Positions 9,575-17,870 of a stretch of DNA of 64,000 nucleotides are shown here, piece by piece. Each line of letters starts with the position of its first letter. The stretch's first letter is position 1. The position numbers and the translations under genes are program-made. The stretch comes from Alteromonas macleodii (GTDB taxonomy: Bacteria; Pseudomonadota; Gammaproteobacteria; Enterobacterales; Alteromonadaceae): the NCBI RefSeq assembly GCF_903772925.1, contig NZ_LR812090.1, forward strand, positions 3,777,730 to 3,841,729, given 5' to 3'. The notes under the pieces were generated by a model, which ran no database searches, was not told the origin of the DNA, and worked only from the letters and a program-made list of their open reading frames with translations.

Positions 9575-10297
9575 ATGAAAAAGCGTATTGTTGCCGCTAC
9601 GACGGCAATTGTAGCTATTGGTTGTATTTTCGCCTTTATCGATACAGCCCCCTCGGGCAAAAAAGAGGTAGCAGCGGCGAATGCTGAGACAAAACCTGTT
9701 GGTAAAGAAAACGCTGTTGGAAGGCAACGAAACGGCAAAGTGTTATCGACAGGTGTCGATAACTTCAAACCAAAAAATGAAGCCGAGCTAAAAGCTCAGG
9801 CTACAACTACTACTAACGGTAAATCAGAGAAAGACACCATCGTCTGGACAACATCAGAAGATGGCAAAAAGGTACTTGAAGCAGAAGGCTATATTCCCGC
9901 TGACGTAACCGATGAAGCTTACATTGAGCTTGATCGTGAAGAATTAATGACGGTAGAAGTTGGCGAGTATCTCGATTTATACATCCCACAGTTCGGCGGC
10001 AGTTACACCGGTGAAGTTGACCACGTTGTCACTCATCCAAACGGCGATCGTACCGTAGAGGCCCACATCCCAGGTGCGGGTTCTCTCTACGCCGCCGTTA
10101 TAACGCTTGGCGAAAACGCCACCTACGGAAACTTAGCCACGCCTCGCGACGTGTTCGTGCTTGAAGGCAATGATAAATACGCGTGGATCGCACCAAAGTC
10201 TTCAATGATGCAAAACCACATCGAACGTGAACCCGACAGCAAACGCCCGCTTAGCGACGACAACGCTGAAGAAGTCTTCGATCTCGGCCAAAACTAA
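9575..10297 (+). CDS. Membrane-anchored or exported protein of unknown function, partner of the downstream metalloprotease
   Basis: 240 aa. The N-terminus MKKRIVAATTAIVAIGCIFAF is a signal peptide or uncleaved anchor. A low-complexity Lys/Ala/Glu stretch follows (residues 25-90), then a compact region with ELMTVEVGEYLDLYIPQFGG and AHIPGAGSLYAAVITLGENATYGN. I recognise no family. The gene starts after an AAAAGGAA ribosome site and lies 70 bp before a small metalloprotease in the same direction. A propeptide-like, inhibitor or folding-partner role is possible, by analogy with the CpaA protease and its anchored chaperone CpaB, but no sequence motif proves it. Confidence 0.6.
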   Translation: MKKRIVAATTAIVAIGCIFAFIDTAPSGKKEVAAANAETKPVGKENAVGRQRNGKVLSTGVDNFKPKNEAELKAQATTTTNGKSEKDTIVWTTSEDGKKVLEAEGYIPADVTDEAYIELDREELMTVEVGEYLDLYIPQFGGSYTGEVDHVVTHPNGDRTVEAHIPGAGSLYAAVITLGENATYGNLATPRDVFVLEGNDKYAWIAPKSSMMQNHIEREPDSKRPLSDDNAEEVFDLGQN

Positions 10298-10367
10298 TCC
10301 CCTAGTGCCTGTTGAGCTTCACAGGAAATTCAACAAGCTCAAATAAAACAACAAGAAGGAAATAAAA

Positions 10368-11132
10368 ATGAAACACACATTTAAGTGTTTAACGGCAATG
10401 GCAGTTTCACTGCTTTGTGCAACATCAGTAACAGCAGCCACCATCGATGTAATGGTGCTTTACACCCAACCTGCTGCAAATAATGTGTCTAATATCGACA
10501 CTAAAATTAACCAATACATCTCACACGCCAACCGTGTTTATCAAAATAATGCGGTAGATCTACAGTTGCGTTTAGTGGGCGCTCAGTCATCTGCTGCTAC
10601 ATCTAGCGACCTTCAACCTACCGAAAGTGCGCTAGACTTGTTAACTGATAGCAGTGGTGTGCAAAACGCACGATCTTCAAACGGCGCAGACATGGTTGTG
10701 CTTTTAGGTAATCGTGAAAACATTTATGAAGGCGGTCAGCTAGTGGGTTACGTGTGCGGCATTGGCTGGGTAGGTCAAGGCAACAACGGTACTTTGTACT
10801 CTAGCTCGCAAAGCCGCATGTACAGCATTAGCGCCGTTGATTGCGGTCTGTCCACATTTGTTCATGAACTCGGTCACAACATGGGCTTAGGCCACTCTGT
10901 TCGCCAAGGTTCAGTAGGTGGCGTTTATAGTGACGGTATAGGACATGGCGTTGATAATAACTTCTCAACAATCATGGCTTATCCACAAGCATTTGGTAGC
11001 GCCACACAATTAGACTATTTTTCTGATCCATACTGGTCGGGCTGTAATGGTCAAGCGTGTGGTGTTGAAAATGAGTCAAATGCTTATCGTGCGGTAAACG
11101 CGGTCATCAACCAGATCGCTAACTACTATTAA
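10368..11132 (+). CDS. Secreted zinc metalloprotease, reprolysin/M72-like
   Basis: 254 aa with a Sec signal ending near TSVTAA. The zinc site HELGHNMGLGH (His about residues 166, 170 and 176) fits the metzincin HExxHxxGxxH motif, and a downstream Met in STIMAYPQAF can serve as the Met-turn. The N-terminal part of the catalytic domain (TIDVMVLYTQPAANN) resembles peptidyl-Asp metallopeptidases (M72) and other reprolysin-like enzymes. Four cysteines near the active site and C-terminus suggest disulfides and an extracellular life. There is no long propeptide, which is unusual for a secreted protease and may explain the companion gene just upstream. Confidence 0.82.
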   Translation: MKHTFKCLTAMAVSLLCATSVTAATIDVMVLYTQPAANNVSNIDTKINQYISHANRVYQNNAVDLQLRLVGAQSSAATSSDLQPTESALDLLTDSSGVQNARSSNGADMVVLLGNRENIYEGGQLVGYVCGIGWVGQGNNGTLYSSSQSRMYSISAVDCGLSTFVHELGHNMGLGHSVRQGSVGGVYSDGIGHGVDNNFSTIMAYPQAFGSATQLDYFSDPYWSGCNGQACGVENESNAYRAVNAVINQIANYY

Positions 11133-11155
11133 GCAAATAAATAATTAGGGGATAC

Positions 11156-11183
11156 GAAGGGAAAGCGATGATGCTTTCCCTTC
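11156..11183 (+). terminator. Hairpin downstream of the metalloprotease gene
   Basis: An 11-bp perfect stem (GAAGGGAAAGC with GCTTTCCCTTC) has a 6-nt loop and lies between convergent genes. The following T-run is weak on both strands. Confidence 0.5.
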
Positions 11184-11202
11184 AATTTACTATCTAGTTC
11201 AC

Positions 11203-13233
11203 CTACTTTTTGGGCTGCGTTAGCATGTCATCATAGGCATCCATTTCCCAGGGCAGTTCACCTGGACTGGTATCAAGGAAGTGCAAGTAGCTTTCAAACT
11301 GGTCCAAGATATCCTTGGCGATACTCTCCTTGTCATAGCCATAAATATCATAGGCTTGACCGCCGCGACGAAGGAACACTTCAGCACGAAAGTACTTTTC
11401 CGACTCGTCACCTTCTGAGCGCAATTCTGCGTAACTAAAACCCGGTACTAAATATTCGGTCATTCGAATGTCGTAGATAAAGTCCATGTGATCGTGACGC
11501 TCAACAGTGAAGATCGCCCTTCCCGTTTCCTCTTCAAGCTTAACAAACGCCTCCCACTCTCGCGCTTTCAAAGCAGCTTGTACGTCTTTCATCGCCGCTA
11601 TTACCGTTTTATCAATAAACTCATGCACCTCGCTTCGGCTCGGATAATCGACCATTGCAGCAAACCGGCCTTTAAGGCTAGTTGTTCGACCATGATTTCT
11701 ATTCAATGTATTCGCCGTCAAACTATTGTTTCGATAGCCCTCGATGACAAGTGCACGCCACAGACCTGCTGCAGACGCTAACATAATAAAGGCGAATGGT
11801 AAGGCGCTTGCAATGGTCATCGTTTGCAGGGCATTCAGTCCACCAGCCAACAGTAATACTGCTGCTACCGTACCCTCTAAACAGGCCCAGAATATACGCT
11901 GCCAAACCGGGCTTTCTTCTTTACCACCAGAAGCAAGTGAGTCGATAACCAGCGACCCTGAGTCTGATGAGGTCACAAAAAATGTAATGATTAATAACAC
12001 GGTCAAACCTGACATGATTGACGCGCCGGGTAACAAGTCGTAAAGCTTAAACAAGGCTACGGCTTCGTTCTCCTGAACATCACTAATAAGCGTTGTCACT
12101 CCTTGGTTCATGATGGCGTTTAACGCCGTGTCACCAAACACAGAAAACCAAAGGAAAGTAAACATGGTAGGCACTAGCATTACACCAAACACAAACTGCC
12201 TAATGGTTCTGCCCCGGCTTATTTTGGCAATGAACATGCCCACAAACGGCGCCCACGCAATGGTCCAGCCAAATATAAATAGGGTCCAGTTTCCAATCCA
12301 GTCACTACGACTGTAAGCTTGAAGATTAAAAGTGCGCTCGATAATACCGTTGACATAACTCCCTGTGTTTTGCAGAAAGGTCTCTAGAATATGAACGGTT
12401 TCCCCCATGACAAAAACTGTACCCATAAGAGATACAGCCAAAAGCATGTTCAGAATAGAAAGTCGCTTGATGCCTTTATCCATTCCCGCAATAACCGATA
12501 TTGTTGCGGCAATGGTTACGATAGCAATGGTGCCTACCTGCACCATGATATCAATGGGAATATCACCGGACAGATAGTTAAGCCCCGCATTGATTTGCGT
12601 AACAGATAGTCCAAGGGTAGTGGCGATACCAAACAGTGTTCCTAGAATGGCGAATACATCTACCGCATGACCTATAGGGCCATAAATTTTATCCCCTATC
12701 AGCGGATATAAAGCAGAGCGAATAGATAGGGGCAAACCATGACGGAAAGCGAAATAGGCAAGCACCAAGCCCACTAGCCCGTAGATCGCCCAGATGTGAA
12801 AGCCCCAATGAAAAAATGCAATTTGCATAGCCTGCTTAGCGGCGTCGACCGTTTCAGCTGCTCCTGCAGGCGGCGAAGAATAGTGTAAAACAGGCTCTGC
12901 CACACCAAAGTAGAGCAGCGCTACCCCGTAGCCCGCAGAAAATAACATCGAGAACCACTCGGGAAAGCTATATTGAGGCTCAGCATGATCGGGCCCTAAT
13001 TTTATGTTTCCCCAGCTAGATGACGCAATCGATACAATAAAGACCAAAAAGATTGCAACCGACAGCATATAGAACCAGCCAAAGCTTTCGGTTATCCATG
13101 CCAGTGTGCTGTTAAAAGCCTCGGCAGCGAGTTCCGGGTTACTGATTGTTCCGATAACCAGAAGCAGAATGATGGCAACGGCGGGAAGGAATACAGGAAG
13201 AAGAATGGTGGAGTTGTTTACTTGACCTTTCAT
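11203..13233 (-). CDS. betT: BCCT-family choline/betaine transporter, BetT-like
   Basis: 676 aa from the ATG at 13233, which has AAAAGGGA 8 nt upstream; the frame stays open to 13287 but that start has no such site. About twelve membrane helices carry BCCT signatures, including WGFHIWAIYGLVG, GPIGHAVDVFAILGTLFG and AWAPFVGMFIAKISRGRTIRQF. A long cytoplasmic C-terminal domain (about residues 510-676) closely follows that of Escherichia coli BetT (677 aa), including the YLVPGFSY and ILDQFESYLHFL regions. The family imports choline or glycine betaine with H+ or Na+ for osmoprotection. No betaine-synthesis genes are adjacent. Confidence 0.9.
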   Translation of the reverse strand: MKGQVNNSTILLPVFLPAVAIILLLVIGTISNPELAAEAFNSTLAWITESFGWFYMLSVAIFLVFIVSIASSSWGNIKLGPDHAEPQYSFPEWFSMLFSAGYGVALLYFGVAEPVLHYSSPPAGAAETVDAAKQAMQIAFFHWGFHIWAIYGLVGLVLAYFAFRHGLPLSIRSALYPLIGDKIYGPIGHAVDVFAILGTLFGIATTLGLSVTQINAGLNYLSGDIPIDIMVQVGTIAIVTIAATISVIAGMDKGIKRLSILNMLLAVSLMGTVFVMGETVHILETFLQNTGSYVNGIIERTFNLQAYSRSDWIGNWTLFIFGWTIAWAPFVGMFIAKISRGRTIRQFVFGVMLVPTMFTFLWFSVFGDTALNAIMNQGVTTLISDVQENEAVALFKLYDLLPGASIMSGLTVLLIITFFVTSSDSGSLVIDSLASGGKEESPVWQRIFWACLEGTVAAVLLLAGGLNALQTMTIASALPFAFIMLASAAGLWRALVIEGYRNNSLTANTLNRNHGRTTSLKGRFAAMVDYPSRSEVHEFIDKTVIAAMKDVQAALKAREWEAFVKLEEETGRAIFTVERHDHMDFIYDIRMTEYLVPGFSYAELRSEGDESEKYFRAEVFLRRGGQAYDIYGYDKESIAKDILDQFESYLHFLDTSPGELPWEMDAYDDMLTQPKK

Positions 13234-13394
13234 AGCAAATCCCTTTTCACTTACAGGCAAACTAATAGCCTGTGAAAGTTTAAACACTTTCTTTTTTACT
13301 AGCGGGGATCGGGTTTGGTTCAGGTTAGTCCAGATTTAACAAGGTGGTGTAGATCTCAGAACTTGTTTAAAGCGCTAACTGCAAAAAGTTAGCT

Positions 13395-13452
13395 GGAAAG
13401 AAAAAGGGTTCTACTTGGTTTTAATTTAGAAAACAACAAGCAGAACCCTTTT
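13395..13452 (-). terminator. Terminator of dld
   Basis: AAAAGGGTTCT at 13402 pairs with AGAACCCTTTT ending at 13452, and an inner CTTG-GTTTT/AAAAC-AAG pairing extends the stem. On the minus strand the hairpin is followed by TTTTTCTTT. Confidence 0.8.
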
Positions 13453-13478
13453 AAAGTGCTTTTTATGTCATCAGACTT

Positions 13479-15212
13479 TTAGTGATGTCCACCACAACAG
13501 CCACCTTCATGCTCAGCCCAGTTTTTGAGTTTGGTAGTTTTACCTATGCCCGGGTTGAAGCTGTTGGTTGGGTCAAGTTCGCGATAGAAATTCTTAAGCG
13601 CGTCTTTGGCAAAGTACTCATGACCCACATTATGCTCTGCAGGATACTCAGCACTTCTAGCATCAAAGGTTTCTAGAATTTTTCCTTTTAGCACTTTCGC
13701 GTCGGCGCCTTTCTTCAATACATAGTTTTGATGCATAACGTGGCAAAACAAATGACCATAATACAGTTTGGTATCTATCTGATCGTCTATTTCTTTTGGT
13801 AGTACTTCAAACCAATCAGGATCGTTTCGGCGAAGCGCTACGTCTATGGTCATCATGGCCCCCACTTCTTTGCTGTGCATTACGTGGTAGCGACCTATTG
13901 CTCCACCGGCAACAAAGCGGTGTAAAATCGCTTTATCTGCTTCTTCCTCGGTACACTCAAAGTAGCTGCCTTCATTAGTTTTGAAGAACTCATCTAGGTA
14001 GGCTTTGGCTTCATCTACCCCGTCGTTGCTCATTTCCAAAATCCAGTGATGCTGATATTTGTCCCTAAACTCTTCCATGCGCTTGGGTAAGTGATTAGGA
14101 AAAATATAGCTCATGTACTGCATAACGCGGTCTGACATTTTATTAGGTAGAAAACCTAACTTGTCGGTAAATGCATCGAATTTGCGCTTAAACGCAAACA
14201 GCTTTGGAATGAACTTCGCCCCAAGCTTACTGATAACGATAAACATATCTTTGCCGTACTTTTTCGACACGTCATAGCAATCGCGGTGAAGGTATTCACC
14301 CGAGTCAGGCAAATTCTTGAAGGTTGAAAGAATGTCGCGACGCACTTTTGTAAATACAGCAGCGTCGTTTGAGCCTACATAAAACACTTGTTTCTTTTCG
14401 GGAATTGGAAAGGTGTCTAGCCTTACTGCAAACACAGCAAGTTTGCCTGCACAGCCTGAGGCCTCATGAAGTCGCCTGCCGTCATTGTTAAAACGAGATG
14501 GCGTGTTAGAGTCAACGTCTCGTACGCGCTCATCATATTCATTATCTGAGGCGCGAGCGTCGGGGTGCTGTACATCAGTTTCTTTATAACGCTTGTTTTC
14601 AAGGTTATTTAAAATCTCTTCTGGTTCGCTACCTAGGTTAATGCCAAGGTTGTTTACCAAAGATAACTTGCCGCTGGCATCAATTTGCGCAAAAAGAGCA
14701 AGCTCGGTATAGGCTGGGCCTCTTTTTACTAAAGCGCCGCCTGAGTTGTTGCATATACCCCCCACAATAGATGCACCAATACACGATGAACCGATAACCG
14801 AATGTGGCTCTCGGCCATACGGCGCAAGCGTTTCTTCCAATCCAAATAGGGTACTGCCGGCTAAACCTACAATTTGTTTACCATTATCCACCAGCTGAAT
14901 TTCATCAATGCGCATGGTGCTTATAATAACAAGAGGTCTATCGTAATCTTTACCGTCTGGTGTAGAACCACCCGTTAACCCTGTATTTGCCGCTTGCATA
15001 ATTACCGCAACATCGGCTTCAACACAAAGTTTCAAAATGCGCCAAATTTCAACCAGTGTTCCCGGTCTTACGACCGCGAGCGCTTCACCTGCGCCAAAGC
15101 GAAACCCTTTGGTATATGGCTGCTTTTTCGCTTTATCAGTTAACAAATAGGCTTGCCCTACTACATCGCGCATAGATGCAATCAAAGACTGAGTGTCAAC
15201 ATTTACGGTCAT
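13479..15212 (-). CDS. dld: Quinone-dependent D-lactate dehydrogenase
   Basis: 577 aa, close to the 571 aa of Escherichia coli Dld. The FAD-binding PCMH part contains QAANTGLTGGSTPDG and SSCIGASIVGGICNNSGGALV. The middle and C-terminal parts follow the Dld membrane-binding and cap domains (LEMSNDGVDEAKAYLDEFF, HNVGHEYFAKDALKNFYRELDP). The enzyme is a peripheral inner-membrane flavoprotein that oxidises D-lactate to pyruvate and passes electrons to quinone. The extreme C-terminus, GGCCGGHH, is a Cys/His tail after the conserved fold and may bind metal. GAGAG precedes the ATG. No lactate permease is adjacent. Confidence 0.92.
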   Translation of the reverse strand: MTVNVDTQSLIASMRDVVGQAYLLTDKAKKQPYTKGFRFGAGEALAVVRPGTLVEIWRILKLCVEADVAVIMQAANTGLTGGSTPDGKDYDRPLVIISTMRIDEIQLVDNGKQIVGLAGSTLFGLEETLAPYGREPHSVIGSSCIGASIVGGICNNSGGALVKRGPAYTELALFAQIDASGKLSLVNNLGINLGSEPEEILNNLENKRYKETDVQHPDARASDNEYDERVRDVDSNTPSRFNNDGRRLHEASGCAGKLAVFAVRLDTFPIPEKKQVFYVGSNDAAVFTKVRRDILSTFKNLPDSGEYLHRDCYDVSKKYGKDMFIVISKLGAKFIPKLFAFKRKFDAFTDKLGFLPNKMSDRVMQYMSYIFPNHLPKRMEEFRDKYQHHWILEMSNDGVDEAKAYLDEFFKTNEGSYFECTEEEADKAILHRFVAGGAIGRYHVMHSKEVGAMMTIDVALRRNDPDWFEVLPKEIDDQIDTKLYYGHLFCHVMHQNYVLKKGADAKVLKGKILETFDARSAEYPAEHNVGHEYFAKDALKNFYRELDPTNSFNPGIGKTTKLKNWAEHEGGCCGGHH

Positions 15213-15340
15213 GGTTCTCTCTGTGTGTTGAAGTTTTGGAAGGATTAGCTTGGTGATGAACTATACACTAACGTCATTATTAACAAAGGGGGCAAACGTT
15301 TTTTATAGAGATAATTTACTTATATTTAATTCGCCGAGTA

Positions 15341-15365
15341 CTTAAGAAAAACGGCTATTCTTAAG
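15341..15365. promoter_or_regulatory. Inverted repeat in the dld-csgD divergent region
   Basis: CTTAAGAA and TTCTTAAG form a perfect 8-bp inverted repeat around a 9-nt centre, 129 bp upstream of dld and about 125 bp upstream of the csgD-like gene. It could be an operator for either gene. No protein can be assigned. Confidence 0.35.
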
Positions 15366-15489
15366 CAAAATTAATATAAGTTTTTCACTGTTACATTTTG
15401 TTACGCTTTGGCGCCGCAAGTAAGACCACAGGAGTATTGTAAAGCTATTGTATAGTTCGTAAGGTTGACGTACACGAAAAGGAGCTTTC

Positions 15490-16167
15490 ATGTCACACCA
15501 AGCGTTCGTTTTAACAAGAAGTAGTTTCTCGGAAAATACTAAAAAGGATGGAGCTTACGAACGATTCCTTAGTATTTTGCCATCGTGTGGATTTAACGTT
15601 ACAACTGGCGCTATCCACCCGCCTAGAAGCGTACTCAACAACACTTATACCTTTTTCATTGATGCACAGTATTGTGACCCTGCCGCCATGTTTAGCTTGC
15701 CGGTTGTTAACGATTATCCTGAATTAAACAAAGTGATTTTCAACGTACCGGAAAGTAACATCGACTTTCATTACGCGGCACTTCAACACGGTATCAATGG
15801 GGTGTTTCATATCGAAGATAGTTTGGAATTGTTAGTTAGAGGTGTTCAGCAGGTTCAGGCAGGTAACAAATGGTTTAGTCGCGAAATCATGAGCCGCTAT
15901 ATAGATGCTAATCTAGTGCCAAAAACTAAGCCCGTTGCTGCGCTTCAGTCGTCGACTACAGTCCTAACCAAACGAGAATTGGCCATTACACGCAAAATTG
16001 CCGACGGTGCACAGAACCAAGAAATTGCAGATTGCTTGCATATCAGTGTGAATACGGTGAAAACACACGTATACAGCATATTCAGGAAAACAGAATGCAG
16101 AAATAGGGTTGAACTTATCAAATGGTTCGATCATCAGTTTAGTCAGCCCCAACAGGTAAGCTACTAA
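15490..16167 (+). CDS. csgD: CsgD/VpsT-like LuxR-family biofilm regulator
   Basis: 225 aa. A divergent receiver-like domain (1-140) lacks the usual acidic pocket and phospho-Asp context. A LuxR-type HTH follows (LTKRELAITRKIADGAQNQEIA then HISVNTVKTHVYSIFRK, about 155-215). Residues 128-131 are WFSR, which fits the W[F/L/M][T/S]R motif by which Vibrio VpsT binds cyclic di-GMP; the position is also close to that in VpsT. The gene is convergent with the csg operon and separated from csgG by only 36 bp. It probably activates curli production. Strong AAAAGGAG lies before the ATG. Confidence 0.85.
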   Translation: MSHQAFVLTRSSFSENTKKDGAYERFLSILPSCGFNVTTGAIHPPRSVLNNTYTFFIDAQYCDPAAMFSLPVVNDYPELNKVIFNVPESNIDFHYAALQHGINGVFHIEDSLELLVRGVQQVQAGNKWFSREIMSRYIDANLVPKTKPVAALQSSTTVLTKRELAITRKIADGAQNQEIADCLHISVNTVKTHVYSIFRKTECRNRVELIKWFDHQFSQPQQVSY

Positions 16168-16194
16168 ACTGACGAGCAATTAAATTAAAACACT

Positions 16195-16224
16195 GTATGG
16201 CGCTTACGCTTTGGCGCGCCATAC
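16195..16224 (-). terminator. Terminator at the end of the csg operon
   Basis: A 9-bp stem, GTATGGCGC with GCGCCATAC, overlaps the last codons of csgG and is followed on the minus strand by AGTGTTTTAATTT. Confidence 0.6.
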
Positions 16225-16965
16225 CCCTTTCTCCATTCCTTGTAATACTAATTCACTCACCGCTTTCTCTATGCTTTGCTTAACGCATTCAAACATGGGT
16301 TCGTTGGTGGTGTACCCCGTTTCGGCTTCAAGCAAACGCTTTAGCGAAACGTACCTAAACAATCCCGCTCTCACTTCTTGGCTCAGTACTTTTTTAGATG
16401 TTGAAACCGATACCAGTACTTGACCCGTTCTCACGTCAACGGCGCGCATATAGATAGAAATTTGATCTTCTCTAAACAACTCACTCGCGCCGACACCAAA
16501 ATATTCAACGCCAGCCCCACCAGTACGAATATTGGTGTCGTAGCTAATTATGCCGCCTTCTATAATAATTCTAGCAGTCGTGAGTGGCGGTAAATCGCCC
16601 CCGTTTTTTTCGTCGGCCCGGATAATTTTTCTTTCCGTAAGAATATTTTGTAGCCCTTCGCGCTCAACAGGTAAAAACCATGATGTTTCACTTAGGGTTT
16701 GTACAAGGATAGACGTAGCCCCCTGTGTCACTGCAGTTGAAAAAGAGCTCGCTCCCGTACTCGGTTTGTATTGCCCAGTTTGATCCCTAAACGCGTACAC
16801 GGAGACCGGAATTTGTCCCATGGGTGCCGGTAAACTTTTTACTTCAGAGAGGGTGGCGCTATCTTTGATAATATCCGCAGCCGTAGTATCAGGCGGGAGT
16901 GTATTTGTGATGGACTGGCAACCAGTGAGTGCCAAGGCCAATAATAAATAAACGGTACTTCTCAT
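16204..16965 (-). CDS. csgG: Curli secretion pore lipoprotein CsgG
   Basis: 253 aa. The lipobox LTGC at residues 13-16 predicts an outer-membrane lipoprotein. The body follows CsgG, with GQIPVSVYAFRDQTGQYKPS, a serine/alanine-rich stretch (STAVTQGATSILVQTL), WFLPVEREGLQNILTERKIIR and an AxIIIEGGIISYDTN strand. CsgG forms the nine-fold pore through which curlin subunits cross the outer membrane. It is the last gene of the leftward operon, 8 nt after csgF. Confidence 0.95.
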   Translation of the reverse strand: MRSTVYLLLALALTGCQSITNTLPPDTTAADIIKDSATLSEVKSLPAPMGQIPVSVYAFRDQTGQYKPSTGASSFSTAVTQGATSILVQTLSETSWFLPVEREGLQNILTERKIIRADEKNGGDLPPLTTARIIIEGGIISYDTNIRTGGAGVEYFGVGASELFREDQISIYMRAVDVRTGQVLVSVSTSKKVLSQEVRAGLFRYVSLKRLLEAETGYTTNEPMFECVKQSIEKAVSELVLQGMEKGVWRAKA

Positions 16966-16973
16966 GTGTTTCC

Positions 16974-17429
16974 CTACCCAAACCGTGGAATTTCTACAAT
17001 GGTGACTTCACCTGTCAACAAGTTAGTGATGTTCACGATAATACTGTCAGCGTTACTCGTTATAAGCTCAACCTGGAAGTCACCGCTAACAAAAATACTA
17101 TCTTGGTTAAAAATACTGTCTATCGGATTGCCATCTTCGTCGTATTCCTGCTCGCCAAAGGCGATATCTGTAATTTCACGAACAATTCGATTTATATAGG
17201 CTCGTTCTAATGACTCTTGAAGCCGCTCATCGTAAGAGCGTTCGCTTAAAGAAGCACTATGCGCGTTTTGTGAATTTGCCTTGCTTAATAAAAATGAACC
17301 ATTAAGTGGGTTGCCACCAAAAGACGGATTGATTGGCTCATAAACCAATTCGGTTGCCAGCGTTATTGCAGGCGCAACTAGCGTCGCCACTGTAAGCGCT
17401 GCAATTACAATTTTTTTCTTCATTACCAT
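16974..17429 (-). CDS. csgF: Curli assembly factor CsgF
   Basis: 151 aa with a signal peptide ending near ITLA. The mature start contains the CsgF hallmark YEPINPSFGGNPLNG, which in the family inserts into the CsgG pore, followed by LLSKANSQN. The C-terminus is a small beta domain (FVSGDFQVELI to EVTIVEIPRFG). The start overlaps the csgE stop; either the ATG at 17429 or the one at 17423 (TAATG junction) is possible. It couples secretion to nucleation at the cell surface. Confidence 0.93.
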   Translation of the reverse strand: MVMKKKIVIAALTVATLVAPAITLATELVYEPINPSFGGNPLNGSFLLSKANSQNAHSASLSERSYDERLQESLERAYINRIVREITDIAFGEQEYDEDGNPIDSIFNQDSIFVSGDFQVELITSNADSIIVNITNLLTGEVTIVEIPRFG

Positions 17430-17815
17430 TCGTCCCCTGCTAAATCTGGGCTTCTACTGTCTATACTCGCATTGGCTACCGCGTCTAATACCAAAAAGAT
17501 AGCTTGCTGTACTTTCTCATCTATCGGAACTTGCCTACGTCCCATATAAGTTTGATACACCACTTTATTGTCGTAAATTACTGAAAGTAGCGTTCCGGCT
17601 TGAGGCACTATGATTTCTTTAACTACTAAGTTTTTACCTGAGCTGTCGGGAACTTCCCGCCAATATTGACTAATTCGCGAAGCAAATTCGTGACCCTGGC
17701 GGCTTATACTGTTATCGAGCAGTAGCCCGCCTAAGCGAATTTCTTCCGCGTGAACCGGAGAAAAGAGCACACTTAAAACTAGTGTGAGAAAAGAGAGATG
17801 ATGCAAATACTTCAT
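17423..17815 (-). CDS. csgE: Curli secretion specificity factor CsgE
   Basis: 130 aa, the normal size. A signal peptide (SVLFSPVHA) precedes a CsgE domain with GLLLDNSISRQGHEFASRISQYW, VKEIIVPQAGTLLSVIYD and YQTYMGRR. In the family CsgE caps the periplasmic side of CsgG and gives substrate selectivity. It lies 55 bp after csgA across a strong hairpin and overlaps csgF, which indicates translational coupling with csgF. Confidence 0.93.
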   Translation of the reverse strand: MKYLHHLSFLTLVLSVLFSPVHAEEIRLGGLLLDNSISRQGHEFASRISQYWREVPDSSGKNLVVKEIIVPQAGTLLSVIYDNKVVYQTYMGRRQVPIDEKVQQAIFLVLDAVANASIDSRSPDLAGDEW

Positions 17816-17827
17816 TTTATTGAATTG

Positions 17828-17847
17828 AGCCGGGCTAACGCCCGGCT
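17828..17847 (-). promoter_or_regulatory. Strong intercistronic hairpin between csgA and csgE
   Basis: AGCCGGGC and GCCCGGCT form a perfect GC-rich 8-bp stem with a 4-nt loop in the 55-bp csgA-csgE gap. There is no T-run after it on the minus strand (CAATTCAATAAAATG). It looks more like an mRNA-stabilising or partial-attenuation element than a full terminator, and could keep the curlin message more abundant than the secretion genes. Confidence 0.6.
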
Positions 17848-17870
17848 ATTCATTCTGTACTTTAGTACAT

